From positions 2,016,001-2,080,000 of the forward strand of contig NZ_CP025795.1 in assembly GCF_002906655.1 (NCBI RefSeq): a stretch of DNA of 64,000 nucleotides. Reading direction: 5' to 3'. Shown piece after piece: positions 54,029-64,000 of this stretch. The DNA is from Vibrio hyugaensis (GTDB lineage Bacteria > Pseudomonadota > Gammaproteobacteria > Enterobacterales > Vibrionaceae). The notes beneath the pieces are model-generated. The model had not been told where the DNA came from. It made no database searches and saw only the letters and a list, made by a program, of their open reading frames with translations. The translations under genes were made by a program, and so were the position numbers. Position 1 is the stretch's first letter. The number at the start of each line of letters is the position of its first letter.

Positions 54029-55402
54029 TTACTGTCTAAAGAACAACGTGACGGCAAGCCCACCTTCGAGACGATTCGATGCCATCGCTTTTCCGCCCAT
54101 CATACGCATGGACTCTTTTACAATCGCTAATCCAAGACCATAACCACCTAGCTTTTTGTCTCGAGAGGCATCCAAGCGCGTGAATGGGTCAAAGATGTCA
54201 GACAGCTTGCCTTGTGGAATACCTGGCCCATTATCAGCAATGGTGACAGCTAAATAGTGATTATTGTCTGTTGATTTATTCGAGAGAGAAATCTCTATAT
54301 GAGCTGACTCCCCTGCATATTTGATTGCATTTCCAACCAAATTATTCAAACAACGAACAACCAAAGTCTCATCACATTGTACTTTTGTTCTCATTGCATC
54401 AGACGCAAAATACAACCCTTGCCCCGCTTTCAAGTCAATCTTACAACGCTCAATTTGAGGAACGAGCAATACCTCTAAATCGCTACGCTTTAGCTCGGTG
54501 TCATAGCGAGCGTTCTCTAATCGGCTAAATTCTAGGATTTCACCAATTAAATGGTTTAGCTCATTCGCCTCTTCTTCCATTCGCGTCACAAGGCTTTGTT
54601 CGCTTTCACCGACACGCTTACGCAACAGGTGTAAGACTAAGTTTTGACGAGCAAGTGGTGTACGTAATTCATGGGAAACGTCGCGAATCAATCGTCGTTG
54701 CTTTTCAGCCAGAGAATGGATCTCCCTTGTCATATGGTCAAAGTCTTGAGCTAATTCATTAAACTCTCGCGTATTGGATTGGAGTTCATCGACTACGCTA
54801 ACATTGAAATCACCGTTTGATAGCCTTTTACTCGCCTCTCGTAACCGGTCTAAAGGTTGTTGTAGATTCCTTGCCATTAAGAGCGAAAATAACGCAAGAA
54901 TCACGGCTGCGATAACCACTTTTATGATCGAGAAATACAAAATAAAAGCATGAGCAGGGTGCAAGCGATGCGGCAACTGAATCACTAAACTATTATTACC
55001 GACTAAGGGGATACTAAAAATTGGTCGGCTGACCTTACCTTCTAGTTGCTCATCAAGGCTTCTTTTGAATTTCAATTTAAATTCGAAGTGAGGGTGCATC
55101 AAACGATGCGTCAGTGGCTGTAGATTTTCATCTAGTACAAACAAATAAAAGTGTTGTGCATTCGCCCAATCCGCTAATTCGTCCATATCGCCGTCTTCGA
55201 TCAGCACGTTAGCTTGATGAGCTAGGTCCAACATTTCAGTTTTCACACTCGCTGGAACCTTAAGCATGGCTTTCACTAACGCTTGCTCGGCAACCGCTTG
55301 GACCGCCAAAATACTAATAACAATCGCCGTCATGTAGCTAAATAATTGAAAAGCAAGACTGTCTTTGCGCTTAGCAATATAAGATGGACAAACTAACTTC
55401 AT
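54029..55402 (-). CDS. Sensor histidine kinase with histidine-rich periplasmic domain
   Basis: 457 residues. TM1 (about 18-40) and TM2 (about 152-177) bracket a periplasmic domain of about 110 residues with HRLMHPHFEF and LPHRLHPAHAF, possible metal-binding clusters. HAMP (about 178-230) follows. His244 in RDVSHELRTPLARQNL, then an N box (NNLVGNAIKYAGESA) and G boxes (DNGPGIP, GYGLGLAIV). The layout resembles CpxA. Its start overlaps the regulator stop by 1 nt. Upstream of the receptor operon, it may sense periplasmic metal or envelope state (inference). Confidence 0.9.
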   Translation of the reverse strand: MKLVCPSYIAKRKDSLAFQLFSYMTAIVISILAVQAVAEQALVKAMLKVPASVKTEMLDLAHQANVLIEDGDMDELADWANAQHFYLFVLDENLQPLTHRLMHPHFEFKLKFKRSLDEQLEGKVSRPIFSIPLVGNNSLVIQLPHRLHPAHAFILYFSIIKVVIAAVILALFSLLMARNLQQPLDRLREASKRLSNGDFNVSVVDELQSNTREFNELAQDFDHMTREIHSLAEKQRRLIRDVSHELRTPLARQNLVLHLLRKRVGESEQSLVTRMEEEANELNHLIGEILEFSRLENARYDTELKRSDLEVLLVPQIERCKIDLKAGQGLYFASDAMRTKVQCDETLVVRCLNNLVGNAIKYAGESAHIEISLSNKSTDNNHYLAVTIADNGPGIPQGKLSDIFDPFTRLDASRDKKLGGYGLGLAIVKESMRMMGGKAMASNRLEGGLAVTLFFRQ

Positions 55403-56070
55403 TAGCCAGTCACCGCCTCTAGATAGCTGTAGCCTTTACCTCGAAACGTTTTGATGTGCTGTTTGGATAAGCCAGCTTCTACCAATTTACGTCGAATATT
55501 ACTGATGTGCATATCCAGATTTCGATCAAACGGGCTCAGTTCCTTTTTAAGGACTTTTGTTTGTAATTCCGCTTTAGAGATCACGACACCTTGGTTTTTT
55601 ACGAGGTAACTCAACAGCTCTGCTTCCGTTCCAGTTAAAGGAAGGCTGTTGAGATGGTCACTCATGCTCTGTACAGTACAACACATAGCCTGTCTTTGAC
55701 GCTCTAAGCCAACACGACGAAGAATCGCCTTAATACGCATAAGCAGTTCGGGGACGTTGAATGGCTTACCGATGTATTGGTCAGCGCCAGCTTGGTAGCC
55801 ATCAAGCATCGAGTTCTCATCGTTTAATGCTGTCAACATCAGTATAGGGGTAGCGAATCGTTGGCAAATACGGCGAGCCACCTGCATACCACTGAGGTTA
55901 GGTAACATTACATCGAGTAAGACGAGGTCAACAGGCGTTTTTTCCATGTACTGTAACGCGCTTTCACCACAGTGGACTGACGAGACCGTATACCCTTCTT
56001 CTTGCAACACGGCTTCCAATAGTTCACACAACGGAACATCGTCATCTACGACCAAAATTCGTGACATCAT
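55402..56070 (-). CDS. OmpR/PhoB-family response regulator
   Basis: 222 residues. The receiver domain has Asp53 in LLDVMLPNLSG and the Lys in YIGKPFNVPELL. The winged HTH (about 130-220) includes LTGTEAELLSYLVKNQGVVISKAEL and DRNLDMHISNIRRKL..IKTFRGKGYSYL. It resembles CpxR-type regulators. Two ATGs are possible at the start. It is cotranscribed with the kinase and lies at the head of the metal locus, so it probably controls that locus together with Fur (inference). Confidence 0.92.
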   Translation of the reverse strand: MMSRILVVDDDVPLCELLEAVLQEEGYTVSSVHCGESALQYMEKTPVDLVLLDVMLPNLSGMQVARRICQRFATPILMLTALNDENSMLDGYQAGADQYIGKPFNVPELLMRIKAILRRVGLERQRQAMCCTVQSMSDHLNSLPLTGTEAELLSYLVKNQGVVISKAELQTKVLKKELSPFDRNLDMHISNIRRKLVEAGLSKQHIKTFRGKGYSYLEAVTG

Positions 56071-56168
56071 CCACTACCAGTTAAATAAAAATGGTTCGCA
56101 TTCTATTACTCATTTGCAGATTAAACAACTATAGTTTTTAGGGTTTTTGAGCATAAAAAATACCAAAA

Positions 56169-56190
56169 AAGCCCTTATCAAAAAGGGCTA
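56169..56190 (-). terminator. Terminator hairpin overlapping a small ORF stop
   Basis: On the minus strand AGCCCTT, loop, AAGGGCTTTTTTGG. It would end a short minus-strand transcript starting near 56.35 kb. Confidence 0.6.
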
Positions 56191-56337
56191 CACAAACCAA
56201 TTAGTTATGTTCTCATCGCCGCTGTTTATAGATGAAATATCTTTCTTTAAATATGCATCGATAATCATCGGATACCACAAGAAACAAAACTCGCACTTTA
56301 TTTTCCATAAAAAAGAGTACAATTCTGGGCACTTCAT
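56188..56337 (-). CDS. Possible 49-residue cysteine/aromatic-rich small protein
   Basis: An ATG at 56337 opens a 49-residue frame beginning MKCPELYSFLWKIKCEFCF, with three cysteines and many aromatic residues, and ending exactly at a terminator hairpin. TATTAA on the minus strand near 56350 could be a -10. The ribosome binding site is poor (CAAGA). The region is AT-rich. An overlapping plus-strand frame (56147-56356) begins with TTG and is less convincing. Unknown family. Confidence 0.35.
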   Translation of the reverse strand: MKCPELYSFLWKIKCEFCFLWYPMIIDAYLKKDISSINSGDENITNWFV

Positions 56338-56357
56338 TCTTGAGACACAGACTTAAT

Positions 56358-57065
56358 ATGACAACGCTTTTGATTGGCCACCGAGGTGTGGCAGGTAAGT
56401 TCCCCGAAAATACGAAAGTCAGCGTTCAAGCTGCGATCGATTTAGGGTTAAATTGGGTTGAAGTCGACGTACAACCGACCAAGGATAACGTTTTGGTGGT
56501 TTGCCACGATCATACAGTAAACCGCTGTAGCAACGGTAAAGGTCGAGTTGACCAAATGACATTATCTGAGCTCAAAGCGTTAGATTTTGGTCGTTGGTTC
56601 AGCGATGAATTCGCCAATGAATCCATCATGACATTATCTGAACTCCTAGAGCTTGCAGCAGAAAATGACCTAAACCTTAATATCGAGGTTAAAGTAGATC
56701 ATCACTCTGCCAATGACGTTGCTAAAATGGCGGCTAAAACTCTTCTAGACGGTCCTTTACCTAAAGAACGCATCCTTTTATCAAGCTTCAGTCATGACGT
56801 AATTAGAGCACTGCACAAGCATTGTGAGGGTTATAGACTAGGTGTGCTAAGTGAATTCTTTACTCGAAAAGACCGATTATTGCTCGAAGAAGTAGATGCC
56901 TACAGCTGTAACCTCAATATTAACTGGGTTCGCTCACGCCAAATCAATAAGCTACAACAAGCAGGCTATAAGGTGATGTGCTACACAGTGAACAATCCCA
57001 ACAAACTAAAACATCTGCCAATGTTGGATGGCATCTTTAGTGACCATCCAAGTCGTTTTATGTAG
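56358..57065 (+). CDS. Glycerophosphodiester phosphodiesterase (UgpQ/GDPD type)
   Basis: A 235-residue cytosolic GDPD-family enzyme that releases glycerol-3-phosphate from glycerophosphodiesters. The catalytic pair is in IGHRGVAGKFPENT (His and Arg) and VEVDVQPTKDNVLVVCHDHTVNR (Glu, Asp, His). NIEVKVD supplies another metal ligand, and CYTVNNPNKLKHL-DGIFSDHP is the usual C-terminal block. The ATG at 56358 is favoured over TTG at 56340; the RBS is weak. It lacks a signal peptide. Confidence 0.92.
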   Translation: MTTLLIGHRGVAGKFPENTKVSVQAAIDLGLNWVEVDVQPTKDNVLVVCHDHTVNRCSNGKGRVDQMTLSELKALDFGRWFSDEFANESIMTLSELLELAAENDLNLNIEVKVDHHSANDVAKMAAKTLLDGPLPKERILLSSFSHDVIRALHKHCEGYRLGVLSEFFTRKDRLLLEEVDAYSCNLNINWVRSRQINKLQQAGYKVMCYTVNNPNKLKHLPMLDGIFSDHPSRFM

Positions 57066-57094
57066 TAGCTGAGATGTCGATATTAGGAACTTCA

Positions 57095-57577
57095 TTACCA
57101 TTCAATAGTAATTGGGGTTCCCATTTTGACTAGCTTGACAAATTCGTCCATTTCTTCGTTAGTAATGGCAATGCAACCGTTAGTCCAATCGAAGCTTTGA
57201 ATAAATTGAGGTGATTGAGTCTCACCATTTTTAAGACCGTGAATTTTAATTGCCCCTCCAGGTGCGACACCGCGACGATGCGCTTCCAAACGGTCAATCG
57301 CGTCAGGATAACTGATATGCACAGAACGGTAGAAAGCAGAATCGTTGATCACGTAATCTAACGTGTAATCACCTTCTGGAGTTCTATTGTCACCCTCTTC
57401 TTGCTTGTGCCCTTTTGGATTAGCACCCAATGCGATGCGATACTCTTTAACGACCTCGCCATTCTCCATCAGGTACATCCTACGCTTCGACTTATCAACT
57501 TTTACCAAATCGACCGCTGCGTGAGCACCGGACATAAACGTACAACACAAGATCAAAGACAACCATTTTACTGACAT
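57095..57577 (-). CDS. L,D-transpeptidase-fold (YkuD) exported protein
   Basis: 160 residues with a signal peptide (MSVKWLSLILCCTFMSGAHA) and a YkuD domain: DKSKRRMYLMENGEVVKEYRIALG, then KIHGLKNG.. SFDWTNGCIAITNEEMDEF, giving HG-x and the catalytic Cys of the S/T-x-GC motif. Such enzymes cross-link peptidoglycan 3-3 or attach lipoproteins; short YfhO/ErfK-like forms vary in role. The start at 57577 gives the signal peptide. Convergent with the GDPD gene. Confidence 0.88.
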   Translation of the reverse strand: MSVKWLSLILCCTFMSGAHAAVDLVKVDKSKRRMYLMENGEVVKEYRIALGANPKGHKQEEGDNRTPEGDYTLDYVINDSAFYRSVHISYPDAIDRLEAHRRGVAPGGAIKIHGLKNGETQSPQFIQSFDWTNGCIAITNEEMDEFVKLVKMGTPITIEW

Positions 57578-57753
57578 CGCCAGAACGCCTAACTCATCCA
57601 CTTAAGGGGAACACAAAAAAGAGCAACCATGCTAGTCAGATGGTCACACTAAAGCAAACTTAATGTGTGCAAATTTAACTACTCATTACACTAAAATTGG
57701 CTTACTTTATAAGGAGATTACTTTACAAATTCAGCACAAATAGAGAGGGTATT

Positions 57754-58749
57754 ATGCTCAACATTGCTTTTTTCAGTGCAAAATCCTATGACGAAGCCTC
57801 TTTCAACAAAATCAAAAACAACCGAGACTTCGAATTTCACTATCATGATTTTAGATTAACGTCTAAAACTGCAAAAATGGCACAGGGCTGCGAGGTTGTT
57901 TGCGCCTTTGTAAACGATGACTTGTCTGCTCCGGTTCTAAAACAACTTTCCATTGGCGGCACGAAACTGATTGCGATGCGTTGTGCAGGTTTCGACAAGG
58001 TCGATTTGGAAGCGGCGAAAGAACTTGGTTTACAAGTTGTTCGCGTTCCTGCCTATTCACCAGAAGCCGTGGCGGAGCACACTGTCGGAATGATGATGTG
58101 TCTGAATCGACGCTTGCATAAAGCTTACCAGCGTACCCGTGACGCAAACTTCAACCTAGAAGGTCTAGTCGGCTTTAACTTTTATGGCAAGACTGTTGGT
58201 GTCGTAGGAACTGGTAAGATAGGTATCGCCACCATGCGCATCTTTAAAGGGCTGGGGATGGAAGTTCTTTGTTACGACCCATATGAAAACCCTCTTGCGT
58301 TGGAGATGGGCGCGCGTTACTGCTCTCTTGAAGAGATCTATGCTAACGCAGATGTCATCTCGCTACACTGTCCGATGAGTGAAGAGAACTACCACCTGTT
58401 GAATGAGAAAGCATTCTCGCAAATGAAAGACGGTGTAATGATCATCAACACTAGCCGCGGCGAACTACTTGATTCAGTTGCGGCGATTGAGGCGCTAAAA
58501 CAAGGCAAAATCGGAGCTTTAGGCTTAGATGTGTACGATAATGAAAAAGACCTGTTCTTCCAAGACAAATCCAATGATGTGATTGTCGATGACGTGTTCC
58601 GCCGCTTGTCTGCATGTCACAACGTACTATTCACTGGACACCAAGCGTTCTTGACTCATGAAGCCCTCAACAACATCGCGTCTGTGACCCTAAGTAACGT
58701 AGAAGCCTTCTTTACGGGCACTCCTTCAGGTAATGAGCTGATCAACTAA
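57754..58749 (+). CDS. ldhA: D-lactate dehydrogenase (fermentative, NAD-dependent)
   Basis: A 331-residue D-2-hydroxyacid dehydrogenase reducing pyruvate to D-lactate. The NAD site is VGVVGTGKIG (about residues 148-157). The catalytic Arg is in NTSRGELLD, Glu near EKDLFF and His in GHQAFLTHEAL. LAMRCAGFDKVDL, AYSPEAVAEHTVGMM and NRRLHKAY mark LdhA. The start at 57754 follows GAGGGTATT. Family length 329-331. Single gene, divergent from the transpeptidase. Confidence 0.93.
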   Translation: MLNIAFFSAKSYDEASFNKIKNNRDFEFHYHDFRLTSKTAKMAQGCEVVCAFVNDDLSAPVLKQLSIGGTKLIAMRCAGFDKVDLEAAKELGLQVVRVPAYSPEAVAEHTVGMMMCLNRRLHKAYQRTRDANFNLEGLVGFNFYGKTVGVVGTGKIGIATMRIFKGLGMEVLCYDPYENPLALEMGARYCSLEEIYANADVISLHCPMSEENYHLLNEKAFSQMKDGVMIINTSRGELLDSVAAIEALKQGKIGALGLDVYDNEKDLFFQDKSNDVIVDDVFRRLSACHNVLFTGHQAFLTHEALNNIASVTLSNVEAFFTGTPSGNELIN

Positions 58750-58833
58750 ATCGGTAGATCGAGCAGTATAGTAGAGCGTAGAATTTCAGCTATGCTATAC
58801 TCCTCGACCATTAAAAATTTGAGCCCAATTACC

Positions 58834-59190
58834 ATGAGCATAAAAACTGATATTCAAAAGCTGCACAACCGTTTAGATAATTGCCAACGCAAATTGGATG
58901 CGGCGCGCTCTCGTGGTGATCACGAAATGATTACTAAGTTCACGAATGAAGTTGATGACTTAACGAAGAAGCTGAATCAACTTAAGCACAAGCAAACATA
59001 CGAGCTAAACAAAGAACGTAAGAGCCTGCTTGATATGCCATTCTCTCGTGAAATCACTAAAGCAGAACAAGCAGATATCGGCAAGCTTAAGAAGCGTGTA
59101 CGCGGCCTAGTTATCGTTCACCCATTAACAAAAGTGGGTAAAGAATTGCGCCTAGACGTAATGACAGGTTTTGCTCCAAAAGAGTTCTAA
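58834..59190 (+). CDS. yibL: YibL-family ribosome-associated protein
   Basis: 118 residues, helical and basic: IQKLHNRLDNCQRKLDAARSRGD and FTNEVDDLTKKLNQLKHKQ form a coiled coil, followed by PFSREITKAEQADIGKLKKRVRGLVIVHPLTKVGKELRL, which fits YibL (DUF2810). The start at 58834 matches the family N-terminus; no strong ribosome binding site is seen. It ends in a strong terminator. Its precise role on the ribosome is unclear. Confidence 0.88.
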   Translation: MSIKTDIQKLHNRLDNCQRKLDAARSRGDHEMITKFTNEVDDLTKKLNQLKHKQTYELNKERKSLLDMPFSREITKAEQADIGKLKKRVRGLVIVHPLTKVGKELRLDVMTGFAPKEF

Positions 59191-59215
59191 TAACTCTATT
59201 AAGTAACGGATATTG

Positions 59216-59246
59216 AAAAGCCCAAGCAGCTAGCTTGGGCTTTTTT
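59216..59246 (+). terminator. Terminator of yibL
   Basis: Twelve-base-pair stem AAAAGCCCAAGC / GCTTGGGCTTTT with a 5-nt loop and a TTG tail. Confidence 0.88.
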
Positions 59247-59502
59247 GTATTTTAAATTCAGTGAGTTGAGTTTTGGTTGAATTCTATTTAAATGGTGAGT
59301 GACAGTGCAACCTGCTCAGTTTTCAACTTACTAGAAGATAAAACCTTAGATAACTTTCAAATGCTACAAATGACGAAAGCACACTGATTTCTCAACAGCC
59401 CCTCTATGTATTGTCTGAGTTCTAGCACGCCTAGTCTGGGGTAGCGACTGACTTAGGACTTGATGCAAATCCCGTCTAATTCACAAACGTCAGAAATGAA
59501 AA
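59247..59502. other. Intergenic, no gene seen
   Basis: Between the yibL terminator and the rRNA-operon terminator. I see no ORF or conserved structure. Confidence 0.5.
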
Positions 59503-59528
59503 AAGCCTCGCTATTTCTAGCGAGGCTT
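59498..59528 (-). terminator. Terminator of the rRNA/tRNA-Ser operon
   Basis: Eleven-base-pair perfect stem AAGCCTCGCTA / TAGCGAGGCTT with a 4-nt loop, followed on the minus strand by TTTTCATTT. It lies 8 nt after the tRNA-Ser 3' end. Confidence 0.9.
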
Positions 59529-59536
59529 CTTAATAG

Positions 59537-59627
59537 TGGCGGAGAGATAGGGATTTGAACCCTAGATACGCTATTAACGTATGCCGGTTTTCAAGACCGG
59601 TGCTTTCAACCACTCAGCCATCTCTCC
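59537..59627 (-). tRNA. tRNA-Ser (anticodon UGA)
   Basis: A class II tRNA of 91 nt including encoded CCA. The acceptor GGAGAGA / TCTCTCC, D-arm GGCTGAGTGG, anticodon loop CTTGAAA (UGA), long variable arm and T-arm GGGTTCAAATCCC are all present. It lies 90 nt after 5S and before the operon terminator, so it is likely part of the rRNA transcript. Confidence 0.97.
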
Positions 59628-59717
59628 ACAAATTGTTACTAAAATTTAGTCTTACTTAAATAATGCTAAATCTCAGTTTTGCCTTTAGATTTTTTAAAAT
59701 CTAAAAACAGTAAGCAA

Positions 59718-59836
59718 GCCTGGCGATGTCCTACTCTCACATGGGGAAGCCCCACACTACCATCGGCGCTAATTCGTTTCACTTCTGAGTTCGGAATGGA
59801 AGTCAGGTGGGTCCAAATCGCTATGGCCGCCAAGCA
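59718..59836 (-). rRNA. rrf: 5S ribosomal RNA
   Basis: 119 nt starting TGCTTGGCGGCCATAGCG, with CCACCTGACTTCCATTCCG and the 3' pairing GACATCGCCAGGC. It is about 92 nt downstream of 23S on the same strand. Confidence 0.96.
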
Positions 59837-59928
59837 AATTCTTTAATCTGGAAAACTGATTTTAAGTTCTATTTATACACATTCAATCGTTCTTGCATTG
59901 AGTCCATCAAAACCCCTTGGGTGTTGTA

Positions 59929-62818
<2,890 letters not shown>

Positions 62819-63125
62819 ATACAACCCGAAGGAGTTTCGAGTTGATGTTCAAATCACCAAAGTTGTCTCTCATTATTTGAATGAGCGAGAGACATATCGA
62901 TTTTGCCGGACTCAATTTCGAATAATCACAGTAAAAGTGATATTCCCAAGAACACTTGAATGTGTTTTTTGGTGTTTGTCATAAAGACAAACATTGAGAA
63001 CTTTACAAGTAATCTTAAAGATTACTTTGTCAGCTTTCCAAATTGTTAAAGAGCTAATCACTTCTTATGAAGTAACCATTTTTAAACACACTCGTCTTTC
63101 TATTTAAAGAAAATATGCTTAAAGA

Positions 63126-63201
63126 TGGTGGGCGATACCGGGCTCGAACCAGTGACCCCCTGCTTGTAAGGCAGGTGCTCTCCCAACTGAGCTAATCGCC
63201 C
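63126..63201 (-). tRNA. tRNA-Val (anticodon UAC)
   Basis: GGGCGATTAGCTCAGTTGG start, anticodon loop CTTACAA, GGTTCGAGCCC T-arm, encoded CCA. Fourth and last tRNA of the 16S-23S spacer. Confidence 0.97.
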
Positions 63202-63236
63202 ACATAAGTTTTTCGTCTTGTGGTAGACGTCAAGAA

Positions 63237-63312
63237 TGGTGGAGCTATGCGGGATCGAACCGCAGACCTCCTGCGTGCAAGGCAGGCGCTCTCCCGGCTG
63301 AGCTATAGCCCC
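63237..63312 (-). tRNA. tRNA-Ala (anticodon UGC)
   Basis: GGGGCTATAGCTCAGCCGG start, anticodon loop CTTGCAC, GGTTCGATCCC T-arm, encoded CCA. Third tRNA of the spacer. Confidence 0.97.
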
Positions 63313-63336
63313 ATCTTGAGAGTCATTCTTAAAGAA

Positions 63337-63412
63337 TGGTGGGTCGTGCAGGATTCGAACCTGCGACCAATTGATTAAAAGTCAACTGCTCTACCAACTG
63401 AGCTAACGACCC
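63337..63412 (-). tRNA. tRNA-Lys (anticodon UUU)
   Basis: GGGTCGTTAGCTCAGTTGG start, anticodon loop CTTTTAA, GGTTCGAATCC T-arm, encoded CCA. Second tRNA of the spacer. Confidence 0.97.
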
Positions 63413-63414
63413 AA

Positions 63415-63490
63415 TGGTATCCCGTAGGGGAGTCGAACCCCTGTTACCGCCGTGAAAGGGCGGTGTCCTAGGCCTCTAGACGAACGGGAC
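63415..63490 (-). tRNA. tRNA-Glu (anticodon UUC)
   Basis: GTCCCGTTCGTCTAGAGGC start, anticodon loop CTTTCAC, GGTTCGACTCC T-arm, encoded CCA. First tRNA of the spacer; only 2 nt separate it from tRNA-Lys. Confidence 0.97.
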
Positions 63491-63579
63491 ACTGGATTGA
63501 AGATATTGGGATATCTTCGTCTCTTTTACTTATAAACCGTATCAATCTGTGTGGACACTCATCGTGAGTAATCATCGTA

Positions 63580-64000
<421 letters not shown>

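Noticed and set aside
39216..56070. Siderophore biosynthesis cluster
   Set aside because: No NRPS, IucA/C-like or other synthesis gene is present; the locus holds uptake and regulation only.
56147..56356. 69-codon plus-strand frame
   Set aside because: Starts with TTG without a ribosome binding site, and begins inside a terminator hairpin; composition is AT-biased.

Overview
The window looks like chromosomal DNA of a Vibrio from the Harveyi clade (V. parahaemolyticus/V. alginolyticus type). The grounds are the family content: a TonB2-type ExbB/ExbD/TtpC cluster, YggL, YibL, RimK/RimB, SpeA-SpeB, a CsrB-type sRNA, and an rRNA operon whose 16S-23S spacer carries tRNA-Glu, -Lys, -Ala and -Val. 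The species is an inference. Gene density is normal and there is no prophage, integron or CRISPR array. The only mobile-looking unit is a 267-bp inverted-repeat (MITE-like) element at 7.9-8.2 kb.

Layout. 0-7.8 kb: a GlgC-like protein with a degenerate nucleotide-binding loop (cut by the window edge), a NupC nucleoside transporter with a long structured leader, tRNA-Leu(GAG), a tryptophanase gene broken by one in-frame stop with its TnaC-like leader peptide, a solitary NqrB, a secreted cystatin-like protein and a GrpB-family protein. 8.2-18.5 kb: an operon TAXI binding protein - fused TRAP permease - L-2-hydroxyglutarate oxidase. It is preceded by a sigma-54 -24/-12 promoter and two enhancer-like palindromes, and a DctB/DctD-type two-component system lies just beyond brnQ. 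brnQ has its own leader peptide and leader hairpins. 18.6-30.9 kb: 6-phospho-beta-glucosidase, PhoX phosphatase, YggL, a 28-codon small ORF, an AraC regulator, a CsrB-family sRNA, LysR, a DUF5329 protein, a divergent metallo-hydrolase/TetR pair with paired operators, rimK-rimB, and an MBL-fold hydrolase with a FadR-like operator over its start site. 31-39 kb: speA-speB, an EmrD-like exporter, a lipoprotein oligopeptidase B and a porin.

39.2-56.1 kb is, genes 45742-46599 apart, one coherent minus-strand envelope metal-acquisition locus. A two-component system is followed by a TonB-dependent receptor, DUF3450, TtpC, ExbB, ExbD, TonB and a TPR protein. A second operon has a PepSY membrane protein, DUF2271, DUF4198, two small proteins and a zinc-type ABC transporter (binding protein, ATPase, permease) plus a histidine-free TroA-like protein. 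Both operons start behind a nearly identical 44-nt promoter/operator with a Fur-type box. The implied path is receptor and TonB energy at the outer membrane, periplasmic handling by the DUF proteins, then the inner-membrane ABC pump.

56.3-59.2 kb: a glycerophosphodiesterase, an L,D-transpeptidase-fold protein, D-lactate dehydrogenase and YibL. 59.5-64 kb: a minus-strand rRNA operon (16S cut by the right edge, four spacer tRNAs, 23S, 5S) ending in tRNA-Ser(UGA) and a strong terminator.
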